Positions 1 to 9,300 of a stretch of 64,000 nucleotides of DNA are shown piece by piece. The position numbers and the translations under genes are program-made. Under the pieces are notes generated by a model. The model was not told where the DNA came from. It searched no databases and saw only the letters and a list, made by a program, of their open reading frames with translations. Position 1 is the stretch's first letter, and each line of letters starts with the position of its first letter. This DNA comes from Shinisaurus crocodilurus. Taxonomy: Eukaryota > Chordata > Lepidosauria > Squamata > Shinisauridae. Where the stretch lies: positions 1 to 64,000 of the forward strand of contig JAHFWL010000038.1 of assembly GCA_021292165.1 (NCBI GenBank), given 5' to 3'.

Positions 1-567
1 TTTCCTTATCCTTCCTATACAAGACAAGAGGCACCAAAGTAAGGCACAAAGCATTCTTTTTCTTTTCTTTTCTTTTCTTTTTTTTGGTCTCCTGCCCTCA
101 TGTTGACGGATTCATGGCAATTCATCATCAAAGAGACAGGGTGCATTAATCCTTTGTAGCAGCCCAGGGTCGAAAAAAAGCAGCTAGAAAGCACCAGGAC
201 TGAGGAGACATTTCTCCTTAGCTTCCATGTGTATTCACAAAGGAGAGGAAGAGACTGATTCATTGTATGAAGGTGACAGACTTTATATTTTAGAGCAGAA
301 AAACACTATAAAGTACTAGATGCATAGGAACTAGGCTGTCGTATTGAGTGTTCTACAGGTGGATAGATATTGATTTATTGGATGCAATACGATGTGTATT
401 AGCAAGGGGAGTAAGAGCTGCATAGTGCATACATGATGTGCAGATGGGAGACCATACACTTGTATAACAACAAACATACCAGCAGGTCTTCCTGGTGGAT
501 GGAAAGCTTTCCTTGAAGAGAAAACTTGCAGCACCAGCAAATTGTCTTTTTCAAAAAGCACGCTTCC

Positions 568-607
568 CCTTTTTGTTCAGCTGCCAGACTGGCTCTGTGT
601 CACTGTG
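568..607 (-). other. V recombination signal (23-type RSS) of the first clan II segment
   Basis: On the minus strand the V exon is followed directly by the consensus heptamer CACAGTG (601-607). An A-rich nonamer follows. ACAAAAAGG lies 24 bp away (568-576). At exactly 23 bp the nonamer would be AACAAAAAG. Either reading is close to the ACAAAAACC consensus. Confidence 0.85.
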
Positions 608-1336
608 TTGCCTGGCACAGTAATAGGTGGCTGTGTCTGCAGCTGTCACAGATCTCATCTGGAGAGAACATTCATTCTTGGAAGTATCAGCAGAGATGGA
701 GATCCTGCTCTGGAAAGCTGAAGCGTAATCCGTGTACCACCTGAAGCTACTGTAATATCCCCTCCCTACCCATTCCATCCCTTTTGATGGCTGCTGACGG
801 ATCCAGTTCAAATAGTGCTGTGACAGAGACGCCAGAAAGAGCACAGGACAACTGGAGGGATTCTCCTGGCTTCTGTGTTCCCCCACCAGACTCTGTCAAC
901 TGAATTGCAGAGATCAATCCTGGTCAAAAGAAAGAAATAATAGATGTTAATGAATTACCCCAATTTCTGAAACAGAAAAATGGTCATGGCTGTTGGAAAG
1001 TTTTTTCTTATTGCACTAAAAAACTTCACCAAATTTAATTATAGTTGTTAATCATTCCCATGAAGATATTGGTATAGTTGGGGGAGGGATTCTTTTTAAA
1101 GTTGTTCAGTGGTATCTTTCACAATCCCAAGTGCTAAACTCATTAATTAGTTTACCACTTGGGATTGTGAAAAGTAGCGCAGAACATCAGAGGATTGAGG
1201 CAGGTGCCCTTTCCCCCGCACAACTCTCTCGTCGCCACAGCAATCTTTTCCTACAGGAATAAGGAAATTCCCATTCTAAATACTGACCAGGTTGAAGCAC
1301 TGCAAAGATGAAGAAAAATATGAATAAAGACTCCAT
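608..1336 (-). pseudogene. IGHV segment, clan II, CDR1 frameshift
   Basis: This is an immunoglobulin heavy-chain V segment. Leader exon 1 is 1,288-1,336 (49 bp, starts MESLFIFFF) with donor GTCAGT. The V exon is 608-919 behind a TTTTGACCAG acceptor. The joined leader would read into GLISA and then the IQLTESGG framework 1. Frameworks 2 and 3 are well kept ([14 protein letters not shown], then [12 protein letters not shown]). The exon is 312 bp against 317 bp in the sister at 4,964. Comparison places a 5-bp deletion in CDR1, just before the LNW motif, which shifts the frame, so this copy cannot make a full V domain. The RSS is intact and the octamer carries one mismatch. It could still donate sequence by gene conversion, but that is inference. 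Confidence 0.9.
1117..1172. other. Palindrome in the V leader intron
   Basis: Perfect 17-bp inverted arms (1,117-1,133 and 1,156-1,172, core CACAATCCCAAGTG) flank a 22-bp AT-rich centre that is itself partly palindromic. The same structure is in the sister intron at 5,482-5,536. The introns of the V segments at 3.2 and 6.7 kb have only a degenerate version. Confidence 0.8.
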
Positions 1337-1376
1337 TGTGTTTTCTAGCATGGCTTCTAAACTGCAAGAAGCTTCT

Positions 1377-1413
1377 ATTTAAAGAGGGGTGTCGCACAGG
1401 GGACAGTTTGCAT
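1377..1413 (-). promoter_or_regulatory. V promoter: degenerate octamer plus TATA-like box
   Basis: On the minus strand an octamer variant, ATGCAAAC (7 of 8 bases, 1,406-1,413), is followed after about 22 bp by TTTAAAT (1,377-1,383). The leader ATG is about 40 bp further on. Intact sister promoters have the perfect octamer. Confidence 0.7.
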
Positions 1414-1880
1414 ATTTAGGGCAGGCAGGATGTTCAGACATAAAAGGACTGTGGAAACAGAGCTCTAACACTCTCCTTCTCTCATCTCTTTATTCCTGCA
1501 CTTTCTGTTCATATAAGTTATTATTGTGCTTGTAGGAGAAAATGTACTCAAGTGCATTTGTGATCTGTGAGGGACAACCCGCGAAAAATGCAGCAACTGG
1601 ATTGATTTTCAGGTTCATGGTATTTTGATGATAGGATAATAGTAGTCTTAATCCAACTGCACAGAATGCCCGTTTCTTTCCAGCTCTGGTTGAAGATGCT
1701 AGTTCTAATAAGAACCCTGAAAGTTTTGGGGCCAGGTTCTCTGAAATAATGTCGGCTCCCATATGAGCTTGCCAGTAATTTGCAGTCTTCCTCAGGGGTT
1801 TGTTATATCTAGGGATGGGCCAACTAGTGATGCCTGAGATGATTAGGATTCTCTGAACATCATCTTGGAACTCGTCTCAT

Positions 1881-1993
1881 ACAGGGATGTGTGAGGATTT
1901 CATTTGAGGGGTGGAAGTCTGGCAAACTAGCTGGGCTCGACCCCTTGAACTCTGCCCCACCTACCTGCTTCCCCGGCTCAACTCGCGGTCTCC
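1881..1993. repeat. Short interspersed repeat fragment (CAGGGATGTGTGAGG end)
   Basis: The X-unit sequence is interrupted here by a block that starts near CAGGGATGTGTGAGGATTTC and contains AGCTGGGCTCGACCCC. Related blocks are at 27,230-27,410 and 47,160-47,335, both in the opposite orientation. No coding or clear terminal repeats were found, so the family is not identified. The blocks are dispersed copies of one element, probably non-autonomous. Confidence 0.55.
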
Positions 1994-2261
1994 CAAAATT
2001 ATCACTATAAAGTACTAGAGGCATATGAACTATATTGAGTGTTCTATAGGTGGATATATATTGATCTGTTTCTTGTTGGATGCAATACGATGTGCATTAG
2101 CAAGGGGAGTAAGAAGAGCTGCATACATGATGTGCAGATGGGAGACCATACATTTGTATAACAATAAACATACCATCATTTACTCCTGGTGGATGGAAAG
2201 CTTTCCTTGAAGGGAAAACTTGCAGCACCAGCAAATTGTCTTTTTCAAAAAGCACACTTCC

Positions 2262-2301
2262 CCTTTTTGTACAGATGCCAGACTGGCTCTGCGTCACTGT
2301 G
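2262..2301 (-). other. Orphan 23-type RSS without a V gene
   Basis: A perfect heptamer CACAGTG (2,295-2,301) with nonamer ACAAAAAGG (2,262-2,270) and a 24-bp spacer is conserved just as in the neighbouring V genes. The sequence on its coding side has no V framework. A heptamer this well kept next to non-V sequence is a potential cryptic recombination target. Function is untested. Confidence 0.8.
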
Positions 2302-2599
2302 AATTTCAAAGAACGGCCGAGTTTCAGTTTGCCTATTAGCTTGAAAGGGCAAAATGAGGATGTTCCCATTAAAATGTGAACCACAGGAGTTTCTCCTGCA
2401 TCCATACTGGAAACAGATACATGAGTAACACCTCCTTCCTACTTCTGGCTTACTAATGATTTCTATGCATAGATCTAATATGGGCACAGCTGTAGCCTCA
2501 ACATGAATGGTCTGGGTTTTTGATATTGTTGAACCAAAATGCCCTCTACTTTGCCACCCTGTTCCCAGGCTAGAAAGTTGAGGGCATGCCAGGGATATC

Positions 2600-2625
2600 G
2601 TGTGTGTGTGTGTGTGTGTGTGTGT
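2600..2625. repeat. (TG)n microsatellite
   Basis: A pure TG run of about 26 bp lies in the rearranged X-unit remnant. The paralogous position near 4,260 has a G-run instead. Confidence 0.95.
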
Positions 2626-3188
2626 ACAAGATGATGTGTTCACCCTCTTATTTCCTGCAGCATATGTACACAATGTTTCTTTCTAGTGCTCTTTCCTTAA
2701 TCCTTCTTATACAGAGTAAGGCGCAAAGTGTCCAGGATTTTTTGTGGGGGGCAGGGGGGGGGTTGTCTCCTGCTCTCATGCTGATGACTTCATGGCAATT
2801 CCTCATAGAAGAGAGAGGGTGCATCAATACTTTGCAGCAGGCAGCCCAGGCTCAAAACAAACAGCTAAACTAAAGAACCAGAACTGACCAGACAATGAAA
2901 ACCTTTTGAGGAGGCAAGTTTACTTTCTAAACTAATTGTGTAATGAGTTGCATTAATGGGCCTCCTTTAACAGGGAAGAGACATAGGTTTCCATAGCCCC
3001 CAAGTCCTTGTTCCACATTTCCATTAGCTTCCACGTGTATTCACAATGGAGAGCAAGGGATTGATTCATCGTGTGAAGGTGACAGAGTGTATGTTTGAGA
3101 ACAATAAAACAGAAATGTAAAACTATACATTCAATGTGAGAGATAATTTGTAGCACCAGAAAATGGCATTTTCAAAAAGCACGCTTCC

Positions 3189-3228
3189 CCTTTTTGTTCA
3201 GCTGCCAAACTGGCTCTGTGTCACTGTG
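3189..3228 (-). other. V recombination signal of the second clan II segment
   Basis: Heptamer CACAGTG (3,222-3,228) directly follows the C-A-R-D end of the V exon. Nonamer ACAAAAAGG (3,189-3,197) lies after a 24-bp spacer, or AACAAAAAG after 23 bp. Confidence 0.88.
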
Positions 3229-3942
3229 GTCTCTGGCACAGTAATAGGTGGCTGTGTCTGCAGCTGTCACAGATCTCAGCTGGAGAGAATATTCATTTTT
3301 CGAAGCATCAGTAGAAATGGAGATCCTGCTCTGGAAAGCTGAGGCGTAATTAGTCTTCCAGGTGGAGCTACTGTAGTATCCCCTCCCTACCCATTCCAGC
3401 CCTTTCGATGGCTGCTGGCGGATCCAATTCCAGCTATAGCCAGAAGTGATGGAGTAACCAGAGACAGCACAGGTCAACTGGAGGGATCCTCCAGGCTTCA
3501 GTGTTCCCCCACCAGACTCAGTCAACTGAACTGCATAGATCAATCCTGGTTGAAAGATAAGAGATGAGAGATGTTAATGAATTACCCATTTCAAAAAAAA
3601 GGGAAAAAATCATCTTGACTGTTGGAAAGATTTTACATATTTCACCAGAAGATTTCAGAACATTTGACCAACATTGTTAATTCTTTCCTGGAACATGATG
3701 AATATAGATGGGGGACAATGATTTACAGCAAAATTCTCAAGTGATTTAGCACCAGGAATTGTGAAAAATAGCACTGAACCTCAGACAAACAAAGTAGATG
3801 GTATTTTCCTCACACAATTCTCTTCCCCGCAAAATATTTTCCTACAGAAATAAGGATATATGTATTCATTTTACTGAACTTTTCCCATACTGACCAGGTT
3901 TAAGCATGGAAAAGCAAAGAGAAACGTGATTAAGGACTTCAT
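3229..3942 (-). pseudogene. IGHV segment, clan II, intact V exon but frameshifted leader
   Basis: The V exon (3,229-3,545, 317 bp) encodes a complete V domain: [16 protein letters not shown], framework 1 Cys in LTCAVSG, framework tryptophan in [17 protein letters not shown]2 with GYYSSSTW, and [12 protein letters not shown] at the end. Promoter, splice sites (donor GTCAGT) and RSS are good. The leader exon (3,895-3,942) is 48 bp instead of the 49 bp of its sisters because an A-run has four A's where the copy at 7.3 kb has five. The leader then joins the V exon out of frame. It is classed as a pseudogene on that one base. A sequencing or assembly error in the homopolymer would make it functional. 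Confidence 0.85.
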
Positions 3943-3983
3943 TGTGTATTCTGGGATGGCCTCTAAACTGCAAGACACTTCTA

Positions 3984-4020
3984 TTTTAAAGAGGGGTGTC
4001 GTACAGGGGACAATTTGCAT
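3984..4020 (-). promoter_or_regulatory. V promoter: perfect octamer plus TTTAAAA
   Basis: On the minus strand the octamer ATGCAAAT (4,013-4,020) is followed by a TATA-like TTTAAAA (3,984-3,990). The leader ATG is about 40 bp downstream. This is the usual IGHV promoter layout, bound by POU-domain factors (Oct-1/Oct-2) in vertebrates. Confidence 0.85.
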
Positions 4021-4923
4021 ATTCTGGGCAGGCTTGGTATTGAGACATAAAAAGGACTGTGGAAACAGAGCTCCAACACTCTCCTTCTCTCATCTCCCTC
4101 TTCTTGCACTTTTTTCCTATTTCTGATTTACTAATTTCTATGCATAGATCTGATATGAGCACAGCTGTAGCCTCAACATGAATGGTCTCGTTTTGATATT
4201 GTTGATCCAAAGTGGCCTCTGTAATTGCCCAAATGTTCACAGGCTACAAAGTTGGGGGGGGCATTACAGTGGTTTCTTGTCTCTGTGAACAAGGACAATG
4301 TGTTCACCCTCATATTTCCTGCAGTACTTGTACACAATGTTTCTTTCTCGTGCTCTTTCCTTAATCCTTCCTGTACAAGAGGCACCAAAGTAAGGCACAA
4401 AGCATTCTTTTCTTTTCTTTTGTTTTTCTTTTTAAATCTTTTTTTGGTCTCCTGCCCTCATGTTGACGGATTCATGGCAATTCATCATCAAAGAGGCCGG
4501 CTGCATTAATCCTTTCTAGCAGCCCAGGGTCGAAACAAGCAGCTATAATGAAAGCACCAGGACTGAGGAGACATTTCTCCTAAGCTTCCATGTGTATTCG
4601 CAAAGGAGAGCAAGAGACTGATTCATTGTATGAAGGTGACAGACTTTATATTTTAGAGCAGAAAAACACTATAAAGTACTAGATGCATATGAACTAGGCA
4701 GTCATATTGAGTGTTCTACAGGTGGATAGATATTGATTTATTGGATGCAATATGATGTGCATTAGCAAGGGGAGTAAGAGCTGCATACATGATGTGCAGA
4801 TGGGAGACCATACATTTGTATAACAACAAACATACCATCAGGTCCTCCTGGTGGATGGAAAGCTTTCCTTAAAGGGAAAACTTGCAGCACCAGCAAATTG
4901 TCCTTTTCAAAAAGCATGCTTCC

Positions 4924-4963
4924 CCTTTTTGTTCAGCTGCCAGACTGGCTCTGTGTCACTGTG
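4924..4963 (-). other. V recombination signal of the intact clan II segment
   Basis: Heptamer CACAGTG (4,957-4,963) and nonamer ACAAAAAGG (4,924-4,932) with a 24-bp spacer, or AACAAAAAG at 23 bp. It directly follows the C-A-R-R codons. Confidence 0.9.
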
Positions 4964-5700
4964 TCGCCTGGCACAGTAATAGGTGGCTGTGTCTGCAGCT
5001 GTCACAGATCTCATCTGGAGAGAACATTCATTCTTGGAAGTATCAGCAGAGATGGAGATCCTGCTCTGGAAAGCTGAAGCGTAATCCGTGTACCACCTGG
5101 AGCTACTGTAGTATGTCCTCCCTACCCATGCCATCCCTTTTGATGGCTGCTGACGGATCCAGTTCAAAATAATGCTATCCGTGACAGAGACACCAGAAAG
5201 AGCACAGGACAACTGGAGGGATTCTCCTGGCTTCAGCGTTCCCCCACCAGACTCAGTCAACTGAACTGCAGAGATCAATCCTGGTCAAAAGAAAAGAAAT
5301 AATAGATGTTAATGAATTACCCAATGTCTGAAACAGAAAAATGGTCATGGCTGTTGGAAAGGTTTTTCTTATTGGATTAAAAAACTTCACCAAATTTAAC
5401 TATAGTTGTTAATAATTCCATTGAAGATACTGGTATAGTTGGGGGAGGGATTCTTTCTTTTTAAAGGTGTTCAGTGCTATCTTTCACAATCCCAAGTGCT
5501 AACTCATTAATTAGTTTACCACTTGGGATTGTGAAAAATAGCGCTGAATATCAGGGGATTGTGGTCGGTGCCATTTCCCCCACATAAGTCTCTCATTGCC
5601 ACAACAATCTTTTCCTACAGAAGTAAGTTAATTCCCATTCTGAATACTGACCAGGTTGAAGCACTGCAAAGATGAAGAGAAATATGATTAAAGACTCCAT
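4964..5700 (-). CDS. IGHV segment, clan II, apparently functional
   Basis: This germline V segment of the heavy chain supplies framework 1-3 and CDR1-2 of an antibody after joining to D-J. Leader exon 1 (5,652-5,700) is [16 protein letters not shown] plus one base. The intron is 371 bp with donor GTCAGT and acceptor CCAG. The V exon (4,964-5,280) reads GLISA, then [16 protein letters not shown], Cys in LSCALSG, Trp in [19 protein letters not shown] in CDR2, and [13 protein letters not shown]. There is no stop or frameshift. Octamer, TATA-like box and RSS are all good. One oddity is GMAWVG where the family has GLEWVG (an alanine at a usually conserved glutamate of framework 2). An extra cysteine occurs in KNECSLQMR of framework 3, shared with the sister at 608. 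By homology it resembles mammalian VH4-type genes. Confidence 0.92.
5482..5536. other. Palindrome in the V leader intron, second copy
   Basis: Inverted arms with core CACAATCCCAAGTG (left) and its reverse complement (right) flank an AT-rich centre, as at 1,117-1,172. The intron's splice sites lie outside the palindrome. Confidence 0.8.
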
Positions 5701-5740
5701 TGTGTTTTCTAGCATGGCCTCCAAACTGCAAGAAGCTTCT

Positions 5741-5777
5741 ATTTAAAGAGGGGTGTCATACAGGGGACAATTTGCAT
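5741..5777 (-). promoter_or_regulatory. V promoter: perfect octamer plus TTTAAAT
   Basis: Octamer ATGCAAAT (minus strand, 5,770-5,777) lies about 22 bp upstream of TTTAAAT (5,741-5,747). The leader ATG is about 70 bp from the octamer. Confidence 0.88.
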
Positions 5778-6609
5778 ATTCAGGGCAGGCTTAGTATTCA
5801 GACATAAAAAGGACTGTGGAAACAGAGCTCTAACACTCTCCTTCTCTCATCTCTTTATTCCTGCACTTTCTGTTCATATAAGTTATTATTGTGGTTGAAG
5901 GAGAAAATGCACTCAAGTGCATTTGTGATCTGTGAGGGACAACCCGTGCAAAATGCAGCAGCTGGAATGATTTTCAGAGCTTCATGGTATTTTGATCATA
6001 GGATAACAGCAGTCCTAATCCAACTGCACAGACTGCCCATTTCTTTCCAGCTCTGGTTGAAGATGCTAGTTCTAATAACAACCCTGAATGTTTTGGGGCC
6101 AGGTTCTCTGAAATAATGTCGGCTCCCATATGAGCTTGCCAGTAATTTGCAGTCTTCCTCAGGGGTTTGTTATCTAGGGATGGGCAACCTAGTGATGCCT
6201 GAGATGGTTAGGAGGATTCTCTGAACATCATCTTGGAACTCGTCTCATAGAGTCCTTTGCAGACAGCCAAGGGCCAGAACAAACAGCTAAACTAAAAGCA
6301 CCAGTACTGACCAGACAATCAAAACCTTTTGAGGAGGCAAGTTTACTTTCTAAACTAATTGTGTAATGAGTTGCATTAATGGGCCTCCTTTAACAGGGAA
6401 GAGACATAGGTTTCCATAGCCCCCAAGTCCTTGTTCCACATTTCCCATTAGCTTCCATGTGTATTCACAATGGAGAGCAAGGGATTGATTCATCGTGTGA
6501 AGGTGACAGAGTGTATGTTTGAGAACAATAAAAACAGAAATGTAAAACTATTCAATGTGAGAGATAATTTGTAGCACCAGAAAATGGCATTTTCCAAAAG
6601 CATGCTTCC

Positions 6610-6649
6610 CCTTTTTGTTCAGGTGCCAGACTGGCTCTGTGTCACTGTG
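6610..6649 (-). other. V recombination signal of the fourth clan II segment
   Basis: Heptamer CACAGTG (6,643-6,649) and nonamer ACAAAAAGG (6,610-6,618), spacer 24 bp. It is fully conserved although the attached V is frameshifted. Confidence 0.88.
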
Positions 6650-7375
6650 TTGCCTGGCACAGTAATAGGTGGCTGTGTCTGCAGCTGTCACAGATCTCAG
6701 CTGGAGAGAATATTCATTCTTGGAAGGATCAGTAGAAATGGAGATCCTGCTCTGGAAAGCTGAGGCATATTGAGTATTCCAAGTGGAGCTACTGTAATAT
6801 CCCTTCCCTACCCATTCCAGCCCTTTCGATGGCTGCTGGCGGATCCAGCTCCAAGCATAGTCAGAAGTGATGGAGTAACCGGAGAGAGACAGCACAGGTC
6901 AACTGGAGGGATCCTCCAGGCTTCAGTGTTCCCCCACCAGACTCAGTCAACTGAACTGCAGAGATCAATCCTGGTTGAAAGATAAGAGATAAGAGATGTT
7001 AATGAATTACCCATTCTAAAAAAAGGTGGGGGAATCATCTTGACTGTTGGAAAGATTTTACATATTTCACCAGAAGACTTCAGAACATTTGACCAACATT
7101 GTTAATTCTTTCCTGGAACATGATGAATATAGATGGGGGACAATGATTTACAGCAAAATTCTTAAGTGATTTAGCACCAGGAATTGTGAAAAATAGCACT
7201 GAACCTCAGACAAACAAAGTAGATGGTATTTTCCTCACACAACTCTCTTCCCCGCAAAATATTTTCCTACAGAAATAAGGATATATGGATTTATTTTACT
7301 GAACTTTTCCCATTCTGAATACTGACCAGGTTTAAGCATGGAAAAAGCAAAGAGAAACGTGATTAAGGACTCCAT
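6650..7375 (-). pseudogene. IGHV segment, clan II, framework 1 frameshift
   Basis: The leader exon (7,327-7,375, 49 bp) is in frame and starts MESLITFLF; the donor is GTCAGT. The V exon (6,650-6,970) is 321 bp, 4 bp longer than its sisters. The extra four bases fall just after the first framework cysteine codon, in a CT-rich stretch before GYSITSDY, and shift the frame. From there on the V is well kept ([16 protein letters not shown], then ATYYCARQ). Octamer and RSS are intact, so the gene was lost recently. It is most like the segment at 3,229. Confidence 0.9.
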
Positions 7376-7415
7376 TGTGTTTTCTGGGATGGCCTCTAAA
7401 ATGCAAGACGCTTCT

Positions 7416-7452
7416 ATTTAAGGAGGGGTGTCGTACAGGGGACAATTTGCAT
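7416..7452 (-). promoter_or_regulatory. V promoter: perfect octamer, altered TATA-like box
   Basis: Octamer ATGCAAAT (minus, 7,445-7,452). The TATA-like element reads CTTAAAT (7,416-7,422) instead of TTTAAAT. Confidence 0.8.
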
Positions 7453-7540
7453 ACTCTGGGCAGGCTTAGTATTCAGACATAAAAAGGACTGTGGAAACAG
7501 AGCTCCAACACTCTTCTTCTCTCATCTCCTTCTTGCACTT

Positions 7541-8416
7541 TCCTTTCACAGATGTTACTACTTTGGTCGAATGGCAAAATGCACACGCAAGTGCAGTAAT
7601 GATCTACAAAGGGCTACCCTCCAAAAATGTTCAGAAACTGCAGCTAGTGCAAAATGTACCAGGCAGCCTTCTCAAATGTCTTACTCTGCATATTTTGTAG
7701 ATGATATGACGACGGTCTTCAACTAACCACAGTAGTTGACAATTTGTTTTCAACTCCAATTCAGAACACTGGTTCTTATCTATAAAGACCTAAAAGGTTT
7801 GGGGACACTTTATTTGGCACAATAAAAATATTTTGCAGCTTGGCAGTGTTGTTGTTGTTGTTGTTGTTGTTGTGCAAGAAACATTCATTTATGAGAGAGG
7901 GGGAGAAGCTGGCCATCCTCAAAAAGCCAATGTAATGAGGAAACATCCAGTTCTGCATGCCATTTGTTTCTGGTATGTAAGAGGCAGAATGCTGCTGTCT
8001 TTTGATACACCCGTCACTTAACTTGAGGCCTTGGGTCATCTGGAGCAATTGTTTCCACACTGGCACTGGCACATTTCTGAGATCTACTGTTTCCTTCAAC
8101 AACACTCTGGCCTTATCTGCAAGGTACTGGTGGGTGGGTTCACTTGTTCTTTTGGAAGAGGTCTAGACTGGGTGACAACATTACAGATATATATTGTTTA
8201 CGAACAGCCTATGTAACTTCTCCAGCCCTTAAACCAGCTTCAGCTGCAAAAGGCTAAGACAAGTTGCTTACACAATTGTCTACTTTTCATATTTAAGGAG
8301 AAGCATTCTGAGAGTTGGACTCAGAATGTGTTGGCAGTTGGGGGTAGATGGCAAGGTCCATGCACAGCACTGAAACACATCAGAATTCAAATCTCTGATG
8401 GCTTCTCACAGGATGC
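7541..8416. other. Intergenic spacer with (GTT)n
   Basis: No gene was found. It holds a (GTT)n run at 7,847-7,873. From about 7,870 there is a spacer that recurs near 22,500-23,100, 29,960-30,600 and 49,990-50,600: the same order of CATTTGTTCCTGGTA-like, CAACACTCTGGCC-like and GAAGCATTCTGAGAG blocks. It is cut at 8,416 by a hAT end. Confidence 0.6.
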
Positions 8417-8483
8417 CTCGAGTCAGAGGGGGGACTCAGTCCGACTCGCGAGTCGAGTCCTGGAGTCCGAGTCCCCATCCCTG
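8417..8483. mobile_element. Truncated end of the GAGTC-repeat hAT element
   Basis: This contains the right terminal part of the family at 23,507-24,512, with GAGTC/GACTC pentamers and the terminus CCCATCCCTG. The rest of the element and the other end are absent, so no target duplication can be seen. Confidence 0.8.
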
Positions 8484-9126
8484 CCTCATCCTCCTGCCAC
8501 ACCTCATGCCCCAAACCATGGTTGATAAGTCATCTCAAGCACTACGTCCTCACATGCAGCCAGATGTAAAAAGGCCTGAGGAGGGGAGGAGATGGCTTAT
8601 ATACACCCCTAGCTCTGCCCCTCACATCTGCATGAAATGCATCCAGTGGCCAGCACTTTGAGACCTCACCCCACCCTCTCCACCCTCCAGCAAAGGCATC
8701 CAGGCCCAGCAACTTGTGAGTGGAAGATGGAAAGTTCACATGGGAAGAAGAAGCAAGTCTGACAGTTCTAGTCATCCAAGCAGAAGGCTTTCGGTGCTCT
8801 GAATGTAATCTTCACCCATTGGGGATCTGGAAAAAGAACCTTCATATTCCATGAATAGTTCTGAATGATTCTTGAATGGACACATTTACTGATGAGGTGA
8901 TCTGAGGCGAGCACATGGCAGATGTGTAGGTGAGAAGCAGCAGTTTGTGGATGTAGAAACACAGAGATAGGAAAAAAGAGAGTCTCTGAGCTGGTGTGAA
9001 CTGATACTGCGACTGAAAGAATGGCTCTCTTGGGATCTATTCTCTGATCCTGGAAAAGGAGTGTCAGTTTGCTAAGGCATTCTGCTTGTAGGCTTGCATG
9101 TATGACATCCATTCCCAGGAGATTCA
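8484..9126. repeat. VH-linked spacer repeat, copy 1
   Basis: This matches 15,345-15,990 nearly base for base, and 40,700-41,900 and 60,050-62,000 more loosely. Shared blocks include AGATGTAAAAAGGCCTGAGG and CATCCAGTGGCCAGCACT. Open frames occur on the minus strand but are not shared intact between copies and match no known family, so I do not call a gene. Confidence 0.65.
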
Positions 9127-9237
9127 TGGAGTCCAACCCCCTGCTCAATGCAGGAAACTAGAGGAGGGGTCTCCCATCCAATAACCAGGCCTGACTCTGC
9201 TTAGCTTTCAACGCTCAGACAAGCTGAGCCAGGATAA
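9127..9237 (-). mobile_element. 5S-rRNA-derived SINE with CR1-like tail
   Basis: Read on the minus strand, it contains a block like the 3' half of vertebrate 5S rRNA (GAAAGCTAAGCAG, then TTGGATGGGAGACC). It runs into a CR1-like 3' tail (GCATTGAGCAGGGGGTTGGA). Two further copies are at 18,845-19,018 and 20,521-20,632. Confidence 0.8.
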
Positions 9238-9242
9238 GCCAC

Positions 9243-9300
9243 AGGTGTCAAACTGTTCATTTGCAAATACAGCAGGCTGTTGGGATTGCCTGAAAATAGA
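9243..9300 (-). pseudogene. IGHV framework 3 scrap
   Basis: A short minus-strand piece encodes a framework 3 motif, [11 protein letters not shown], typical of VH3-like genes. It has no leader, CDR or RSS. The adjoining sequence is paralogous to that at 18,690-18,840. Confidence 0.75.

Larger units (their letters stand above)
1..1880 (-). repeat. Tandem V-array unit, type X, copy 1
   Basis: This block aligns almost without break to about 4,325-6,250: the flank, RSS, V exon, leader intron, leader exon, octamer region and 3' sequence are in the same order. It carries the clan II V segment at 608-1,336. A pyrimidine-rich TTTTC run lies near 50-82. The block ends where a short unrelated insertion begins near 1,881. 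The alignment was made by eye, so percent identity is not stated. Confidence 0.8.
1994..2880 (-). repeat. Partial X unit with V exon missing
   Basis: Bases 1,994-2,301 match the sequence 3' of the V genes at 300-607 and 4,660-4,963, up to and including the RSS. Bases 2,440-2,700 match 4,118-4,380. The V exon that should lie between is replaced by about 140 bp without a recognisable V frame. This is a rearranged remnant of a third X unit. Confidence 0.7.
2881..4118 (-). repeat. Tandem V-array unit, type Y, copy 1
   Basis: This block matches about 6,300-7,535 in order (flank, RSS, V, intron, leader, promoter), including the shared GAGGCAAGTTTACTTTC flank. It carries the V segment at 3,229-3,942. 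Confidence 0.75.
4119..6250 (-). repeat. Tandem V-array unit, type X, copy 2
   Basis: This is the sister of bases 1-1,880 and carries the intact V segment at 4,964-5,700. With the Y unit that follows it forms an X-Y pair, apparently duplicated from an earlier X-Y pair. Confidence 0.8.
6251..7540 (-). repeat. Tandem V-array unit, type Y, copy 2
   Basis: This is the sister of 2,881-4,118 and carries the V pseudogene at 6,650-7,375. Confidence 0.75.

Noticed and set aside
7776..8105. A 109-codon minus frame with an Asn run
   Set aside because: The Asn run is the (GTT)n microsatellite read in reverse; the rest is repeated spacer.
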